A stretch of DNA of 44,411 nucleotides from JAJUJL01 sp041736465 (GTDB lineage: Bacteria > Chloroflexota > Anaerolineae > Anaerolineales > UBA4823): positions 1 to 44,411 of the forward strand of contig JBGSTO010000381.1 of the NCBI GenBank assembly GCA_041736465.1. Direction: 5' to 3'. Below are positions 1-10,160 of the stretch, in pieces (position 1 is the stretch's first letter; every line of letters starts with the position of its first letter). Position numbers and translations under genes: made by a program. A model generated the notes under the pieces. The model had not been told where the DNA came from, searched no databases, and saw only the letters and a program-made list of their open reading frames with translations.

Positions 1-1153
1 CCACAGGTAACCGGCGGGCGCGCTGCCCGCTGCTGCCGCCCTCGTAGCGCAGCGCTTCCACCGGCGCCAGTTGCGCGGCGCGCCAGGCCGGGTATAAACC
101 ACCTACCATACCCAATACGATCACGACCAGCGCTGCCTGCGTGAGCAGTTCCGCAGATAGATCGGTGCTCATCACCCCCAGCATGACCGTCTGAGTCGAG
201 AGCAGATACAAGAGAAGCCAACCCATGCCGACCCCCAGCACCCCGCCGCTGAAGCACACCAGCAGCGACTCGCCCAGGATCAGGTTCAATACCCGCCAGC
301 GGCTCCAACCGACGGCACGCAGCACGCCGATCTCGCGGGTGCGTTCGAAAACTGCCATGAGCTGGGCATTCATCATGCCGATGCCTCCCAGCACGATCGC
401 CAGGCCGCCGATAACCCATACGTAAGCGTTCATCGCCTCCACCATGGTTTGCCGGCTGGCGTACTCCTCTGCCCCGCTGAGGGAGAGCTCCTCATACAGC
501 CTCTCCACCCGCGTGACAAAGCGTGCTTGCAGGTTTGTACTTTTGAGACGGATGTAGAACAAATTCACCTGCCGGGACTTGCCCACCAGTGCCTGCGCAT
601 CGCCAAGCTCCATGACTGCCCCTGAGTCTTCGAAGGCCTGTCCGGTCTCGTAAATGCCCACCACCCGGAAGATGCTGCTGCCCAGTCGCAAGCTGTCGCC
701 GACAGTTTTATCTAGCACCTCCGCCGCTGCCGAGCCCAGCAGCACCGGGCGCCCACGCAAGCCATGCAGCTCACGGCTGTCCAGGCTCACGCCTTCCACC
801 AGGCGGAAACGACCGAGGATGAAACTGTCGATCGGGTAACCGAAAACGAAGAAGAAAGGCTCACCTTCCGTCTGCGACCAGCCTTGCAGCATACCGCTCA
901 CCTCAGCCACTTCCGGCATAGCCTCCAGCTCATCGCCCACCTTCTCGTCAATCGAGCTGAAGGAGATATCGATCGCATCTGGCTGGCTCAATATCAGGTC
1001 GGCCATGCTGCCCATCAGCATCGAGCTGTAACCGCTTTGCAGCCCCTCAGCCATTGAGCCCAAGGCAATGATCGACGCGACACCGATGGCAATCCCCAAA
1101 ACGGTGAGCAGTGTGCGCGTCTTGCGGCGCAGGAGATTCTTGAAAACGAGCAT
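1..1153 (-). CDS. ABC transporter permease, MacB/FtsX type (partial, C-terminus off window)
   Basis: The minus-strand frame is open from an ATG at 1153 to the window edge, giving about 384 residues without a stop. The N-terminus has a basic stretch (FKNLLRRKTRT) followed by a hydrophobic segment ending GVASIIALGSM, typical of MacB-type permeases. A roughly 220-residue soluble extracytoplasmic core follows (MacB_PCD-like). Then come the FtsX-type membrane segments with the family motif ERTREIGVLRAVG. The gene begins 5 bases after the TetR stop codon, so the two are probably cotranscribed. The family couples ATP hydrolysis by a partner LolD/MacB-type ATPase to movement of lipids, peptides or drugs across the envelope. 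The ATPase and any adaptor would lie outside this window. Only the last part of the final membrane segment region is missing. Confidence 0.9.
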   Translation of the reverse strand, partial: MLVFKNLLRRKTRTLLTVLGIAIGVASIIALGSMAEGLQSGYSSMLMGSMADLILSQPDAIDISFSSIDEKVGDELEAMPEVAEVSGMLQGWSQTEGEPFFFVFGYPIDSFILGRFRLVEGVSLDSRELHGLRGRPVLLGSAAAEVLDKTVGDSLRLGSSIFRVVGIYETGQAFEDSGAVMELGDAQALVGKSRQVNLFYIRLKSTNLQARFVTRVERLYEELSLSGAEEYASRQTMVEAMNAYVWVIGGLAIVLGGIGMMNAQLMAVFERTREIGVLRAVGWSRWRVLNLILGESLLVCFSGGVLGVGMGWLLLYLLSTQTVMLGVMSTDLSAELLTQAALVVIVLGMVGGLYPAWRAAQLAPVEALRYEGGSSGQRARRLPV

Positions 1154-1158
1154 GAAAC

Positions 1159-1770
1159 CTACTCGCCTCCGGACGAGCGATCGACCACCGCCTTCACAAT
1201 CGCAGCCTCCAGGTCGTCCCAACGCTCATCCACCACAGGATCATTCAGCACCTGTAGAAAGAAGATACCTAAGAGCAGGCTGAAAACGAGCCGGCTGGTA
1301 ATCACCGCATCCTCAGTGTGAAGCTGTCCAAGAGCTTTCCTTTCTTGCAGGTGATCTGCCAGCAGTTCGACCGATGGCAGATAATATTCACGGAAATAAC
1401 GCTGGCGCAGTGCGGGGTTGACAAAGATCTCCGAGAGGATCGATTGGAGATACAGCATGTTTTGGTTGGTGTAGTCCCGCCGGGCGCGCAGTACACTGGT
1501 GAGATATTGCTGCGGGTCCTGCGGCAGCGCTGCGCTCAAACTGCTCTGAAGACGCTGAACATCGAGCAGGCTCTGCAGCAGACCCATGAGCAAATCTTCT
1601 TTATTCTCGAAGTAGTTATACAGCGTCCCTTCCGATACACCCGCGGCATTCGCAATATCTCGGGTCGTGGTGAGATGAAATCCGCGCTCTGCGAACAGCC
1701 GGGCAGCGCCATCCAGAATTTGGCTGCGCCTGGAAGCGATCCTCAGCGTGCGTTTGTCAATGTCTGGCAT
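1159..1770 (-). CDS. TetR/AcrR family transcriptional regulator
   Basis: The product is 203 residues. The N-terminal helix-turn-helix is the classical TetR form: residues about 10-56 contain ILDGAARLFAERGF, then TTTRDIANAAGVSEGTLYNYF. The C-terminal helical domain is the variable ligand-binding and dimerisation part. I chose ATG 1770 because AGGAGG lies 5-6 bases upstream. A longer frame from GTG 1806 would start inside the operator palindrome and lacks a ribosome site. The gene lies directly upstream of the ABC permease, a common arrangement in which the repressor controls its own efflux operon. The effector cannot be told from the sequence. Confidence 0.93.
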   Translation of the reverse strand: MPDIDKRTLRIASRRSQILDGAARLFAERGFHLTTTRDIANAAGVSEGTLYNYFENKEDLLMGLLQSLLDVQRLQSSLSAALPQDPQQYLTSVLRARRDYTNQNMLYLQSILSEIFVNPALRQRYFREYYLPSVELLADHLQERKALGQLHTEDAVITSRLVFSLLLGIFFLQVLNDPVVDERWDDLEAAIVKAVVDRSSGGE

Positions 1771-1790
1771 CTTGCCTCCTGCGGATAAAA

Positions 1791-1810
1791 TTGAGTGAGT
1801 GCTCACTTAA
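1791..1810. promoter_or_regulatory. Putative TetR operator palindrome
   Basis: The sequence TTGAGTGAGTGCTCACTTAA is a near-perfect 20-base inverted repeat (8 of 10 base pairs match). It lies about 20 bases upstream of the TetR start. Inverted repeats with TGAGTGAGT/ACTCACT-like arms are typical autoregulatory operators of AcrR-type TetR proteins. Its position suggests autorepression of the regulator-permease operon. Confidence 0.6.
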
Positions 1811-1860
1811 TTGCCTTCCTCATCCAGTTTAATCCGTTTGGAAAACGAGTCAATAGGTTT

Positions 1861-1898
1861 AAATAAAAATCGGCGCCCGGTATTAATACCAGGCGCCG
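1861..1898 (-). terminator. Intrinsic terminator of the cox operon
   Basis: Inverted repeat 1871-1898 (CGGCGCC arms extended by GGTATT/AATACC, one mismatch) is followed on the minus strand by ATTTTTATTT. It lies 30 bases after the ctaA-ctaB stop codon and before the TetR operator. Confidence 0.8.
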
Positions 1899-1928
1899 GT
1901 ATTGGTACATCTTTATCTGTTCTGCGTG

Positions 1929-3782
1929 CTAAAGCAATGCATCAACCACTAAAACAGCGAACAAGAATGCCAGGTACATGCTGGAGTAGCGGTACATCTT
2001 CCAGGCAAGCTTGTTCCCTCCCTGCTTCCACACCCGCCATGCGGATGAGATCAGCCACAGACCGAGCAAAACTGCACCCACGAAGTAGACGCTGCCACCC
2101 AGCCCGAACAGCGGCAGCAGCAAGGTCAGCCCAACCAGCTCCAGTGTGTACAGGAAGATTTGCCAGCGGGTCTCATGCTCGCCGCGAATGACCGGCAGCA
2201 TCGGCACACCGGCGCGGGCGTAATCCTTGGCGCGCACCAGAGCCAGCGCCCAAAAGTGCGGTGGAGTCCACATAAAGACCACCGCGAACAAGAAAAGCGA
2301 GGGAATATTCAGGCTTCCGGTCGCCGCTGCCCACCCCACCAGGGGAGGTATTGCCCCCGCGCCGCCCCCGATGACGATGTTCTGCACGGTGGTCTTCTTC
2401 AAGAAGATGCTGTAAATCAGCACGTAGTAGATAATGCCAGCTAACGAGAGCAGCCCTGCCAGCAGGTTAACCATGGCGACGATCAGGTAAAAAGAAGCCA
2501 GGGAGATGCCAACGCCGAAAGCCAGCCCCTCGCCGGGTGTCAAACGACCGGAAGGGATGGGGCGTTTTTGAGTTCGCTGCATTTTTCCGTCGTCGCTGCG
2601 ATCAATGTATTGGTTGATCGCTCCAGAACCACCAGCAGCCATGAATCCGCCCAGCAGGGTCCACACGGTAAGCCAGAATGGAGGCCAGCTCTTCAACCCT
2701 ATGATCATCCCGGCAAAGGTAGTTACCAGCAGCAGCGCCACGACGATCGGCTTGGTGAGCATGAGCAGGTCACCGGCAAACCCCTTCAAACTGCGCGCGC
2801 GCCCGGCGATAGCATCGGCTGCTGCTTCACCATCACTCCTCGCATACAGCCCAACAGCTGCCAGCTGGATCACCATCGCCGCCCAGAAACCGGCGGCTGT
2901 AGCGGTGTGCAGCCCCAGCAAATAAACAGGGGCGTCCTGACCCATCCTGGCTCCAAGCAGCGCCTGGGAGAAGAACAGCACTGCTGCCGCAGTTGTAGAA
3001 ACCAACACAAGAGTGTTGCTCTTTTGCGTCCGCCATGCCTGCCAAAAAAGAGCAGCCAGGCTCAGTCCGGTGCCCAAAACAACCAGGCGGTGTACCAGGT
3101 TGATCCAATCTCCTGCGGCTGCAGGCAGCGCCAGCCCATTACATAACGGCCAGCTCTGGCATGCCTCGCTCGCATCCATCCCGGCAACCAACGTTCCGCT
3201 GACCATCAGAGCAAAGGATAATACCAGCACAGCCGCTGAATGCCGCGCAAAGGGGCGCCGGTATGCGAGCGCTGCGCTGCTTGCGCCTGCGCTTTGGCGG
3301 TGCATCGCCGCGACGGTCGCAGCGATAAATAAAGCCTGGATAATCAACGACAGCCCCAGGTGAAGGGCAGACAGCCAGGAAACCCTGTCCGCCTGTGAGA
3401 GCAGAGCGCCGAGAAGCGCCTGTACCAGCAGCAACCCTAAGCCCAGGCTGGCTGCGCCGGTAATTTTTCGATTCGAAGCATATTCGCTTCGAGCAGCCAC
3501 AACTGCCCAGACGGCAATCAAGACGGTGATCGCCGACCAGGCGCGGTGCACATAATCCCACCATGCGCCTGAATATTGCGGCGGTGTCCACACACCAAAG
3601 CAAGTTGGCCAATCCGGGCAAGCTGCGCCTGCCTCAATCACCCGCAGCACACTGCCCAGCACGATGAGGATGAAAACCGCGACTGAGGCGGCAAGCAGTG
3701 GATACGGATTGCTCCGGGTTCCAGACAGATTGCGACCCTGCATATCTGCTCTTGATATTGGCAGTTCTTTTCGTTTAAACAT
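1929..3782 (-). CDS. ctaA-ctaB: Fused heme A synthase (CtaA/COX15) - protoheme IX farnesyltransferase (CtaB)
   Basis: This 617-residue membrane protein joins two successive heme-modifying enzymes. The first half is CtaA/COX15-like with eight predicted membrane segments and the family His residues (YVHRAW, LHLGLS, NLVHRL, LGLHTA). It has a Cys pair in the first loop (ACPDWPTC) and another in the second half-repeat (CQSWPLC). The second half is a UbiA-fold CtaB with the Asp-rich motif NQYIDRSDDGKMQRTQKRP and the second motif DYARAGVPMLP. CtaB makes heme O from heme B and CtaA oxidises heme O to heme A for the oxidase. I start at ATG 3782, which overlaps the end of SURF1 by 8 bases; a longer frame to 3830 runs into SURF1. 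It is the last gene of the operon. Confidence 0.93.
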   Translation of the reverse strand: MFKRKELPISRADMQGRNLSGTRSNPYPLLAASVAVFILIVLGSVLRVIEAGAACPDWPTCFGVWTPPQYSGAWWDYVHRAWSAITVLIAVWAVVAARSEYASNRKITGAASLGLGLLLVQALLGALLSQADRVSWLSALHLGLSLIIQALFIAATVAAMHRQSAGASSAALAYRRPFARHSAAVLVLSFALMVSGTLVAGMDASEACQSWPLCNGLALPAAAGDWINLVHRLVVLGTGLSLAALFWQAWRTQKSNTLVLVSTTAAAVLFFSQALLGARMGQDAPVYLLGLHTATAAGFWAAMVIQLAAVGLYARSDGEAAADAIAGRARSLKGFAGDLLMLTKPIVVALLLVTTFAGMIIGLKSWPPFWLTVWTLLGGFMAAGGSGAINQYIDRSDDGKMQRTQKRPIPSGRLTPGEGLAFGVGISLASFYLIVAMVNLLAGLLSLAGIIYYVLIYSIFLKKTTVQNIVIGGGAGAIPPLVGWAAATGSLNIPSLFLFAVVFMWTPPHFWALALVRAKDYARAGVPMLPVIRGEHETRWQIFLYTLELVGLTLLLPLFGLGGSVYFVGAVLLGLWLISSAWRVWKQGGNKLAWKMYRYSSMYLAFLFAVLVVDALL

Positions 3783-4605
3783 TGTTTGGGTGCTCGGTTT
3801 CCTGGCGGCGGATGAAAAACGGATATCCAAAAGCTAACAGGGCCGCAAAACCAAACCACTGAATGGCATAGCCCATGTGCGGTCCTTCGGTAATTTCAAC
3901 GTCTGGCTGGGTACGGTTCGGCAGGCTGTTCCACCCGGCTTCGGGCGCCTGCTGCACGTACACCGGCAGCACATCATAGGGAAGCTGATCAGCAATTTTG
4001 GGCAGGTTTGGGAAATACCAGCCCAAAATTCGCGCTTCGCCAGCAGTTTGCTGGTCGCGCTGCGGCCCAAAAGAGGCGCTGGATTGAGAGCCGCGCAGCA
4101 CACCCTGCACTGTGACCAGCCCGGCTTCATCGTACTGAGACCAATCGGTATTGGCATAATCGAAGTCAGGCGAGGGCGCCCAACCCCGGTCTACCAGCAC
4201 GACCCGGTCCGTACCCTCGATGCGCAGCGGTGTGAGCAGGTGAACGCCAACCTGGTTTTCCCAGGCCTGGTTCAAGAGCAGCACCTGCTGGCTGTGGTCG
4301 TAAGCGCCGCGCACGACAACAGAGCGATACTCCATTGACTCAATCTCGCCGGAGAGCAGCGGCTGGTTGAGATCAAGCACCGGTTGGTTGATCTGTGCCA
4401 TAACGCGGGTGTTGAAGCTGCGTCGCTGCTCCAGGCGGTCCAGCTGCCAGATGCCCAGGCGGATCATGACCGCAACCGCCAGGATCGCCAAAATTGTCGC
4501 CGGCAGCCAGCGGCGGCTGAACATGCGCGGCAGGTAGGCCAGGATAGAAGCTGGTCTTACCTTGACGATTTCTGGCTGTGCCAACCGGCCTGCACGCTGG
4601 TTCAT
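3775..4605 (-). CDS. SURF1 family cytochrome oxidase assembly protein
   Basis: The product is 276 residues. It has the SURF1 layout: an N-terminal membrane segment (about residues 33-52, then IRLGIWQLDRLEQRR), a large extracytoplasmic domain and a second membrane segment close to the C-terminus (MGYAIQWFGFAALLAFGYPF). The G-W-QL-R motif after the first segment and the RGW motif (VLVDRGWAPS) are family hallmarks. SURF1 helps insert heme A into CoxI. The start ATG overlaps the TGA of the upstream cupredoxin-like gene by four bases (ATGA), and its end overlaps ctaA-ctaB, indicating coupled translation. Confidence 0.92.
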   Translation of the reverse strand: MNQRAGRLAQPEIVKVRPASILAYLPRMFSRRWLPATILAILAVAVMIRLGIWQLDRLEQRRSFNTRVMAQINQPVLDLNQPLLSGEIESMEYRSVVVRGAYDHSQQVLLLNQAWENQVGVHLLTPLRIEGTDRVVLVDRGWAPSPDFDYANTDWSQYDEAGLVTVQGVLRGSQSSASFGPQRDQQTAGEARILGWYFPNLPKIADQLPYDVLPVYVQQAPEAGWNSLPNRTQPDVEITEGPHMGYAIQWFGFAALLAFGYPFFIRRQETEHPNNV

Positions 4606-5126
4606 GCTTTGCGAAGCTCCACACCCGGTTTCTTACGCCCATCCAGTGGGAAAGCAACCAGGCTGTAGATAAACAGGAAGGCGGTCGTCGTTGGCACGGA
4701 GATCCCCAAACCGGTCAGGCGCGTCTGCCAGGTAGTCGCCTGGCGCACATCAAAACCGAGATAATTGGTCGGCGAAAACGAGCATGAATAAGAAAACTCT
4801 TCTGCCTCGTCAAGCACCAGGCTCCCTTTCGCACCGGAAGGCACCCAGATCGGCCCGAGCTGGTGATCCACTTTATCCTGATTGATCACTTCCAGAGTAT
4901 CGCCAATCACAAAAATCTGGTCTTCGGGAAAGGTGGGTATTTCCTCCCCTTGCGCCACTTTTTCTGCCGCACCATCAGCGATAACAAGCTGAAATGTCTG
5001 CGGGCCGCGATCATACTCCTCGCGCATCAGCAGGTACGTGCCTTCAATCAAGGCAAGCATCGCCACCAGCGAGACCAGGAAGGTGATGATCAATCTCACC
5101 AGATAGCTTCGAAACTTAACGCTCAC
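4602..5126 (-). CDS. Membrane-anchored cupredoxin-like protein of the cox operon
   Basis: The product is 174 residues with a GTG start that overlaps the SCO stop codon (GTGA). One membrane segment lies at residues 9-34 and a second at about 143-160, with a beta-rich domain between them. The domain looks like a cupredoxin: GDTLEVINQDKVDHQLGP, then FSYSCSFSP. A candidate copper His (His88) and Cys (Cys115) are visible, but the usual second His and Met after the Cys are not clear, so the copper site may be incomplete or degenerate. The position between SCO and SURF1 suggests a role in oxidase copper delivery or assembly. That role is inferred from context and weak fold resemblance only. Confidence 0.7.
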   Translation of the reverse strand: MSVKFRSYLVRLIITFLVSLVAMLALIEGTYLLMREEYDRGPQTFQLVIADGAAEKVAQGEEIPTFPEDQIFVIGDTLEVINQDKVDHQLGPIWVPSGAKGSLVLDEAEEFSYSCSFSPTNYLGFDVRQATTWQTRLTGLGISVPTTTAFLFIYSLVAFPLDGRKKPGVELRKA

Positions 5127-5737
5127 TGCGTCTGGCCCCTTGAGATCAAATGGCGCACGTCTGCCACCACATCTGCCTCTGTCATCTCGTACGGGTAAGT
5201 CGCCACCAGGCTTCCGTTCTGGTCGAGCAGGTATGTGCGGGCGGTATGGTCAACCAGGTAGCCGCCGGCGCTGTTGGATTCTTGTCGGCTCTGATAAACG
5301 CCGAAATTACTCCAAACCACTTCAAGGTTTTCTCGGGTTTCAGTAAGCGCCAAAAAGTCGGCATCGAAATTCGTCATAAAGGAGTGCATCACCGGCACGG
5401 TATCGCGCTCGGGGTCCACGGTGATGTACACAAACCGCACCTGCGAGGCTTCGGAGCCTAATTCTTGCTTGATGCGAGTAAATTCAGCCAGGGTGACCGG
5501 GCACACATCCGGACAATGGGTGTACCCAAAAAACACAAGCACTACCTTGCCGTCCTGTTCGCGCAGGGTGAATTTTTGCCCATATTGATCAATTAACGAG
5601 AAATCCTTCATCGGCACCGGCGGCTCGATGGCTGAGCCGCGGAAGGTATACGGGCGATCGATGAGAATGAATCCCGCCCACAATGCCACGACTCCCAGGA
5701 ACAGCCCCAACCCAAACAATGGGAGTTTCGATTTCAT
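5123..5737 (-). CDS. SCO1/SenC family copper chaperone
   Basis: The product is 204 residues: an N-terminal membrane anchor (about residues 6-27) and a thioredoxin-fold domain. The copper-binding residues are all present: GYTHCPDVCP gives Cys75 and Cys79, and LVDHTART gives His164. SCO proteins deliver copper to the CuA centre of CoxII and/or reduce its cysteines. I prefer ATG 5737, with AAGGA about ten bases upstream, over a TTG three codons earlier that abuts that ribosome site. The 3' end overlaps the next gene by four bases. Confidence 0.95.
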   Translation of the reverse strand: MKSKLPLFGLGLFLGVVALWAGFILIDRPYTFRGSAIEPPVPMKDFSLIDQYGQKFTLREQDGKVVLVFFGYTHCPDVCPVTLAEFTRIKQELGSEASQVRFVYITVDPERDTVPVMHSFMTNFDADFLALTETRENLEVVWSNFGVYQSRQESNSAGGYLVDHTARTYLLDQNGSLVATYPYEMTEADVVADVRHLISRGQTQ

Positions 5738-5763
5738 TTCAACCAATCCTTCTTACCTGCAGA

Positions 5764-5826
5764 GGATCTGGACCCTGCACCGGGCAGGCCCGCTGCGCAC
5801 ACCCGGCTCCCCCAGGATCCAGATCC
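5764..5826. repeat. Inverted repeat in the CoxIII-SCO gap
   Basis: GGATCTGGA (5764-5772) and TCCAGATCC (5818-5826) are perfect complements, separated by a GC-rich 45-base spacer. They occupy most of the only sizeable gap within the cox operon. The structure could be an RNA hairpin that tunes the ratio of structural to assembly gene products. No T-tract follows, so it is not a standard terminator. Confidence 0.5.
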
Positions 5827-5841
5827 CGGGACGATAACCAA

Positions 5842-6414
5842 TCAAATTGCCGGCAGACCAATCAGGTACAACGCCGGGTAGAAGAAAATCCAGACCACGT
5901 CGATGAAGTGCCAGTAAACCGCGCTGGCCTCTACCGCCCAATGCTTTTCGGCCGAGTATAAACCTTTGCGACCATTGCGATAGACAATAAACAAGAAGAT
6001 CACACCGGTCAGCACGTGAAAAGCATGAAATCCGGTCATGGCGAAGAATAACGACGAGGCTGCCCCGCCGTCGAAATGAGAAATCGGCCACTCAACGCCC
6101 ACGACCCCGAGCAAGAAGAGAGTGCCCAGCACCAGCGTGATCAGTGTGCTGTTCAGAAATGTCTTGCGATCATTATGGGCAATTGCAGTCTCAGCCCGGT
6201 TCATGAAGAAGCTGCTCACCAACAACATCGCTGTCACGATCAAGCCAACGATCTGGTTGACTTCCGGGCGCTCGGCGGTGCCCAGCAGGTAAAACCGGCT
6301 CACCAGCAAACCCATAAAGAGGAACGAGTCCGAAACGATAAACAGCCACAGACCCAAACGATTTGCCGACAGCTTGCGGCGGTATTCCACAGGCGCGATC
6401 GCATGTGTGCTCAT
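5842..6414 (-). CDS. ctaE: Cytochrome c oxidase subunit III
   Basis: The product is 190 residues with five predicted membrane segments, the compact form of CoxIII. Family signatures include the LGLWLFIVSDSFLFMGLL segment, the second-half motif TGFHAFHVLTGVIFL, and the terminal VYWHFIDVVWIFFYPALYL. CoxIII has no cofactor; it stabilises the CoxI proton path. The start ATG overlaps the subunit IV stop (ATGA), and a GAGGA-type ribosome site lies inside the end of subunit IV. Confidence 0.95.
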   Translation of the reverse strand: MSTHAIAPVEYRRKLSANRLGLWLFIVSDSFLFMGLLVSRFYLLGTAERPEVNQIVGLIVTAMLLVSSFFMNRAETAIAHNDRKTFLNSTLITLVLGTLFLLGVVGVEWPISHFDGGAASSLFFAMTGFHAFHVLTGVIFLFIVYRNGRKGLYSAEKHWAVEASAVYWHFIDVVWIFFYPALYLIGLPAI

Positions 6415-6653
6415 GAATGTTCCTCCTCATCCCCCGCGAACAGCCGCGGCAGGTGCATGTAATCACGGACAACAAAAAAGGCTTTCAGCAGCGCGATCAG
6501 CATCAACGGCTGCCACCAACTGTGTGCGATGGCGCCGATCCAGAACTCGCCGATCGTAAACATGGCGAGCAGCACAATGATTACCACGCCAGCGCTGAAT
6601 GCTGCCTTCTTCTTTGCTTCTAATTTCTCATCCATCATCATATCCTCGCTCAT
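6411..6653 (-). CDS. Cytochrome c oxidase subunit IV-like small membrane protein
   Basis: The product is 80 residues with an acidic, Met/Lys-rich N-terminus, two hydrophobic segments (about residues 18-40 and 45-64) and an acidic tail. Size and location between CoxI and CoxIII match prokaryotic subunit IV (COX4_pro/CtaF type), which aids assembly and has no cofactor. The frame extends upstream into CoxI, but ATG 6653 is the sensible start because it falls just after the CoxI stop. Two membrane segments rather than three make the family name provisional. Confidence 0.8.
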   Translation of the reverse strand: MSEDMMMDEKLEAKKKAAFSAGVVIIVLLAMFTIGEFWIGAIAHSWWQPLMLIALLKAFFVVRDYMHLPRLFAGDEEEHS

Positions 6654-6684
6654 TGTAAATCCTTTGGTTGCACCACACGCCGAC

Positions 6685-8667
<1,983 letters not shown>

Positions 8668-8677
8668 ATCGAATCTC

Positions 8678-10120
8678 CTACCTCAAACTTTCGATCAGGC
8701 GAATCACGTCGTCCACCTGCTGGTCGGTCATCTTCTCGGCAATATTTGCCGGCATCACGTTGTTGAAACCTTCCACTATCTGGGCTGCCGGATTGCGAAT
8801 GGATTGGTACAGGTACGCATCATCCTTGACCACGCTGGTGCCGTCAGCCAAATTGCCTTGACTGCCGTAGATCCCCTGCCAGCTCGGACCGACGCCGGCA
8901 ACACCATCCAGCGAGTGGCATGCATTACAACCATAGGCTGTGTACCATTTCTTCCCGCGCTCCACCGGATCGGCAGCCAGACCCTGCTCGGCAGCTACCC
9001 AGGCGTCGAACTCGGCCTGAGTCAGAACGATCACATCGTTCTCCATATAAGCATGCTTAAGTCCGCACAATTCTGCGCAGCGCACTTTGTAATTCCCTGC
9101 CAGACTGGGGGTGACGCGCAGATCGCGCACGAATTCCTCGCCACCGGGCAAGGCATCCTGCTTTACGCGGAATTCTGGCACCCAGAAGGAGTGGATCACA
9201 TCGATGCTGGAGAGGTGCAGCAGCGCTTGCTTGTTAACCGGCAGGCGCAGCACGTCGGTGACAATGCCAAGTTCCGGGTACTCAAAACGCCACGACCACT
9301 GCTGTCCGATAACATTTACCTCCAGGGCCCTCGCCTCCGCCCGTGTAGTTTTCGCCAGACCGTCGCTGCCCAGCACTGCAAGTCCCATCACCACGAACAG
9401 CGGCACAATCGTCCAGGCAACCTCCAGGTTCATATTGCCTTCGATGTGGCGCGCATCGGTGGTATCGCCTGGTTTTCGCCGGAACACAAAAATGCTGTAG
9501 AGCATGAACACGACGATCAAGGCGAACAAAAAGGCGATGATTTGAAATTGCAGATTGAATAAGAAATCAATGGGCTGCGCCTGGGCACTCGCTGCTACCG
9601 GCAGCAGTCTTACTTGACCCAATCCAACGATCAGTAAGGCCGTAACGATAGCCACGAGGATACCAGCGGTAATCAAATGTCTCATGTTAACACTCCTGTT
9701 ATCGTTGTTCGAAGTCGCCTGCTCAGTATGACCAGCAGAATTTGTCTCATCCCGTGAGAGCGACCATTCTTCTAACCAATCATCAACCTGAGCAGCAGCC
9801 AGGGTGCGACGGTCGTACACCAATGCCTGTTCACCATCATGTAAAGACAGCAGCACAACTCGCAGCTTCTTCTCCCCCTCGACGAAACGAGCCAAAAATT
9901 CATCTCGATTTAGCGATTCGTCATCATAATCTACTACGATCAAGTCAGGGCTTAGTTTTTCGATCTGAAGTATCGCCTGTTCCACACTGGAAACCACCCC
10001 CACTACCTCTACATCCCCCTGCTGGCGCGTTTGCAACAGGCTGCTCAAGCCGCGCCCAAACAGAGCGTGGCTGGAGGCTATTAAGACTCGTTTCGGTTTC
10101 TTCGGCAGTAACCCGGTCAT
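8678..10120 (-). CDS. ctaC: Pseudo-receiver domain fused to cytochrome c oxidase subunit II with C-terminal cytochrome c (caa3 type)
   Basis: The frame gives 480 residues from ATG 10120. Residues 1 to about 120 resemble a NarL-type receiver (HALFGRGLSSLL) but are degenerate: the acidic pair is replaced by SS, although a possible phospho-acceptor Asp64 remains. The rest is an ordinary caa3 CoxII. Numbered from an internal ATG at 9685 it has a signal/membrane segment at 1-30, a second at 46-68 and possibly a third at 92-107. The CuA ligands are His165, Cys203, Cys207, His211 and Met214. A cytochrome c follows with CNACH (Cys253, Cys256, His257) and Met311. ATG 9685 has AGGAG seven bases upstream, so CoxII could be made alone as a 335-residue protein. 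Electrons pass from cytochrome c to CuA and on to CoxI. Confidence 0.88.
   Translation of the reverse strand: MTGLLPKKPKRVLIASSHALFGRGLSSLLQTRQQGDVEVVGVVSSVEQAILQIEKLSPDLIVVDYDDESLNRDEFLARFVEGEKKLRVVLLSLHDGEQALVYDRRTLAAAQVDDWLEEWSLSRDETNSAGHTEQATSNNDNRSVNMRHLITAGILVAIVTALLIVGLGQVRLLPVAASAQAQPIDFLFNLQFQIIAFLFALIVVFMLYSIFVFRRKPGDTTDARHIEGNMNLEVAWTIVPLFVVMGLAVLGSDGLAKTTRAEARALEVNVIGQQWSWRFEYPELGIVTDVLRLPVNKQALLHLSSIDVIHSFWVPEFRVKQDALPGGEEFVRDLRVTPSLAGNYKVRCAELCGLKHAYMENDVIVLTQAEFDAWVAAEQGLAADPVERGKKWYTAYGCNACHSLDGVAGVGPSWQGIYGSQGNLADGTSVVKDDAYLYQSIRNPAAQIVEGFNNVMPANIAEKMTDQQVDDVIRLIESLR
9678..9700 (-). promoter_or_regulatory. Internal ribosome binding site and start for stand-alone CoxII
   Basis: On the minus strand AGGAG is followed seven bases later by ATG (9685-9683) in the same frame as the pseudo-receiver. 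The CoxII signal/membrane segment begins directly at this Met. Two products from one frame are therefore possible. Confidence 0.65.
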
Positions 10121-10160
10121 TAGATCTTGATCACGACTTATCTGGATAAAGTGTGCAGCT

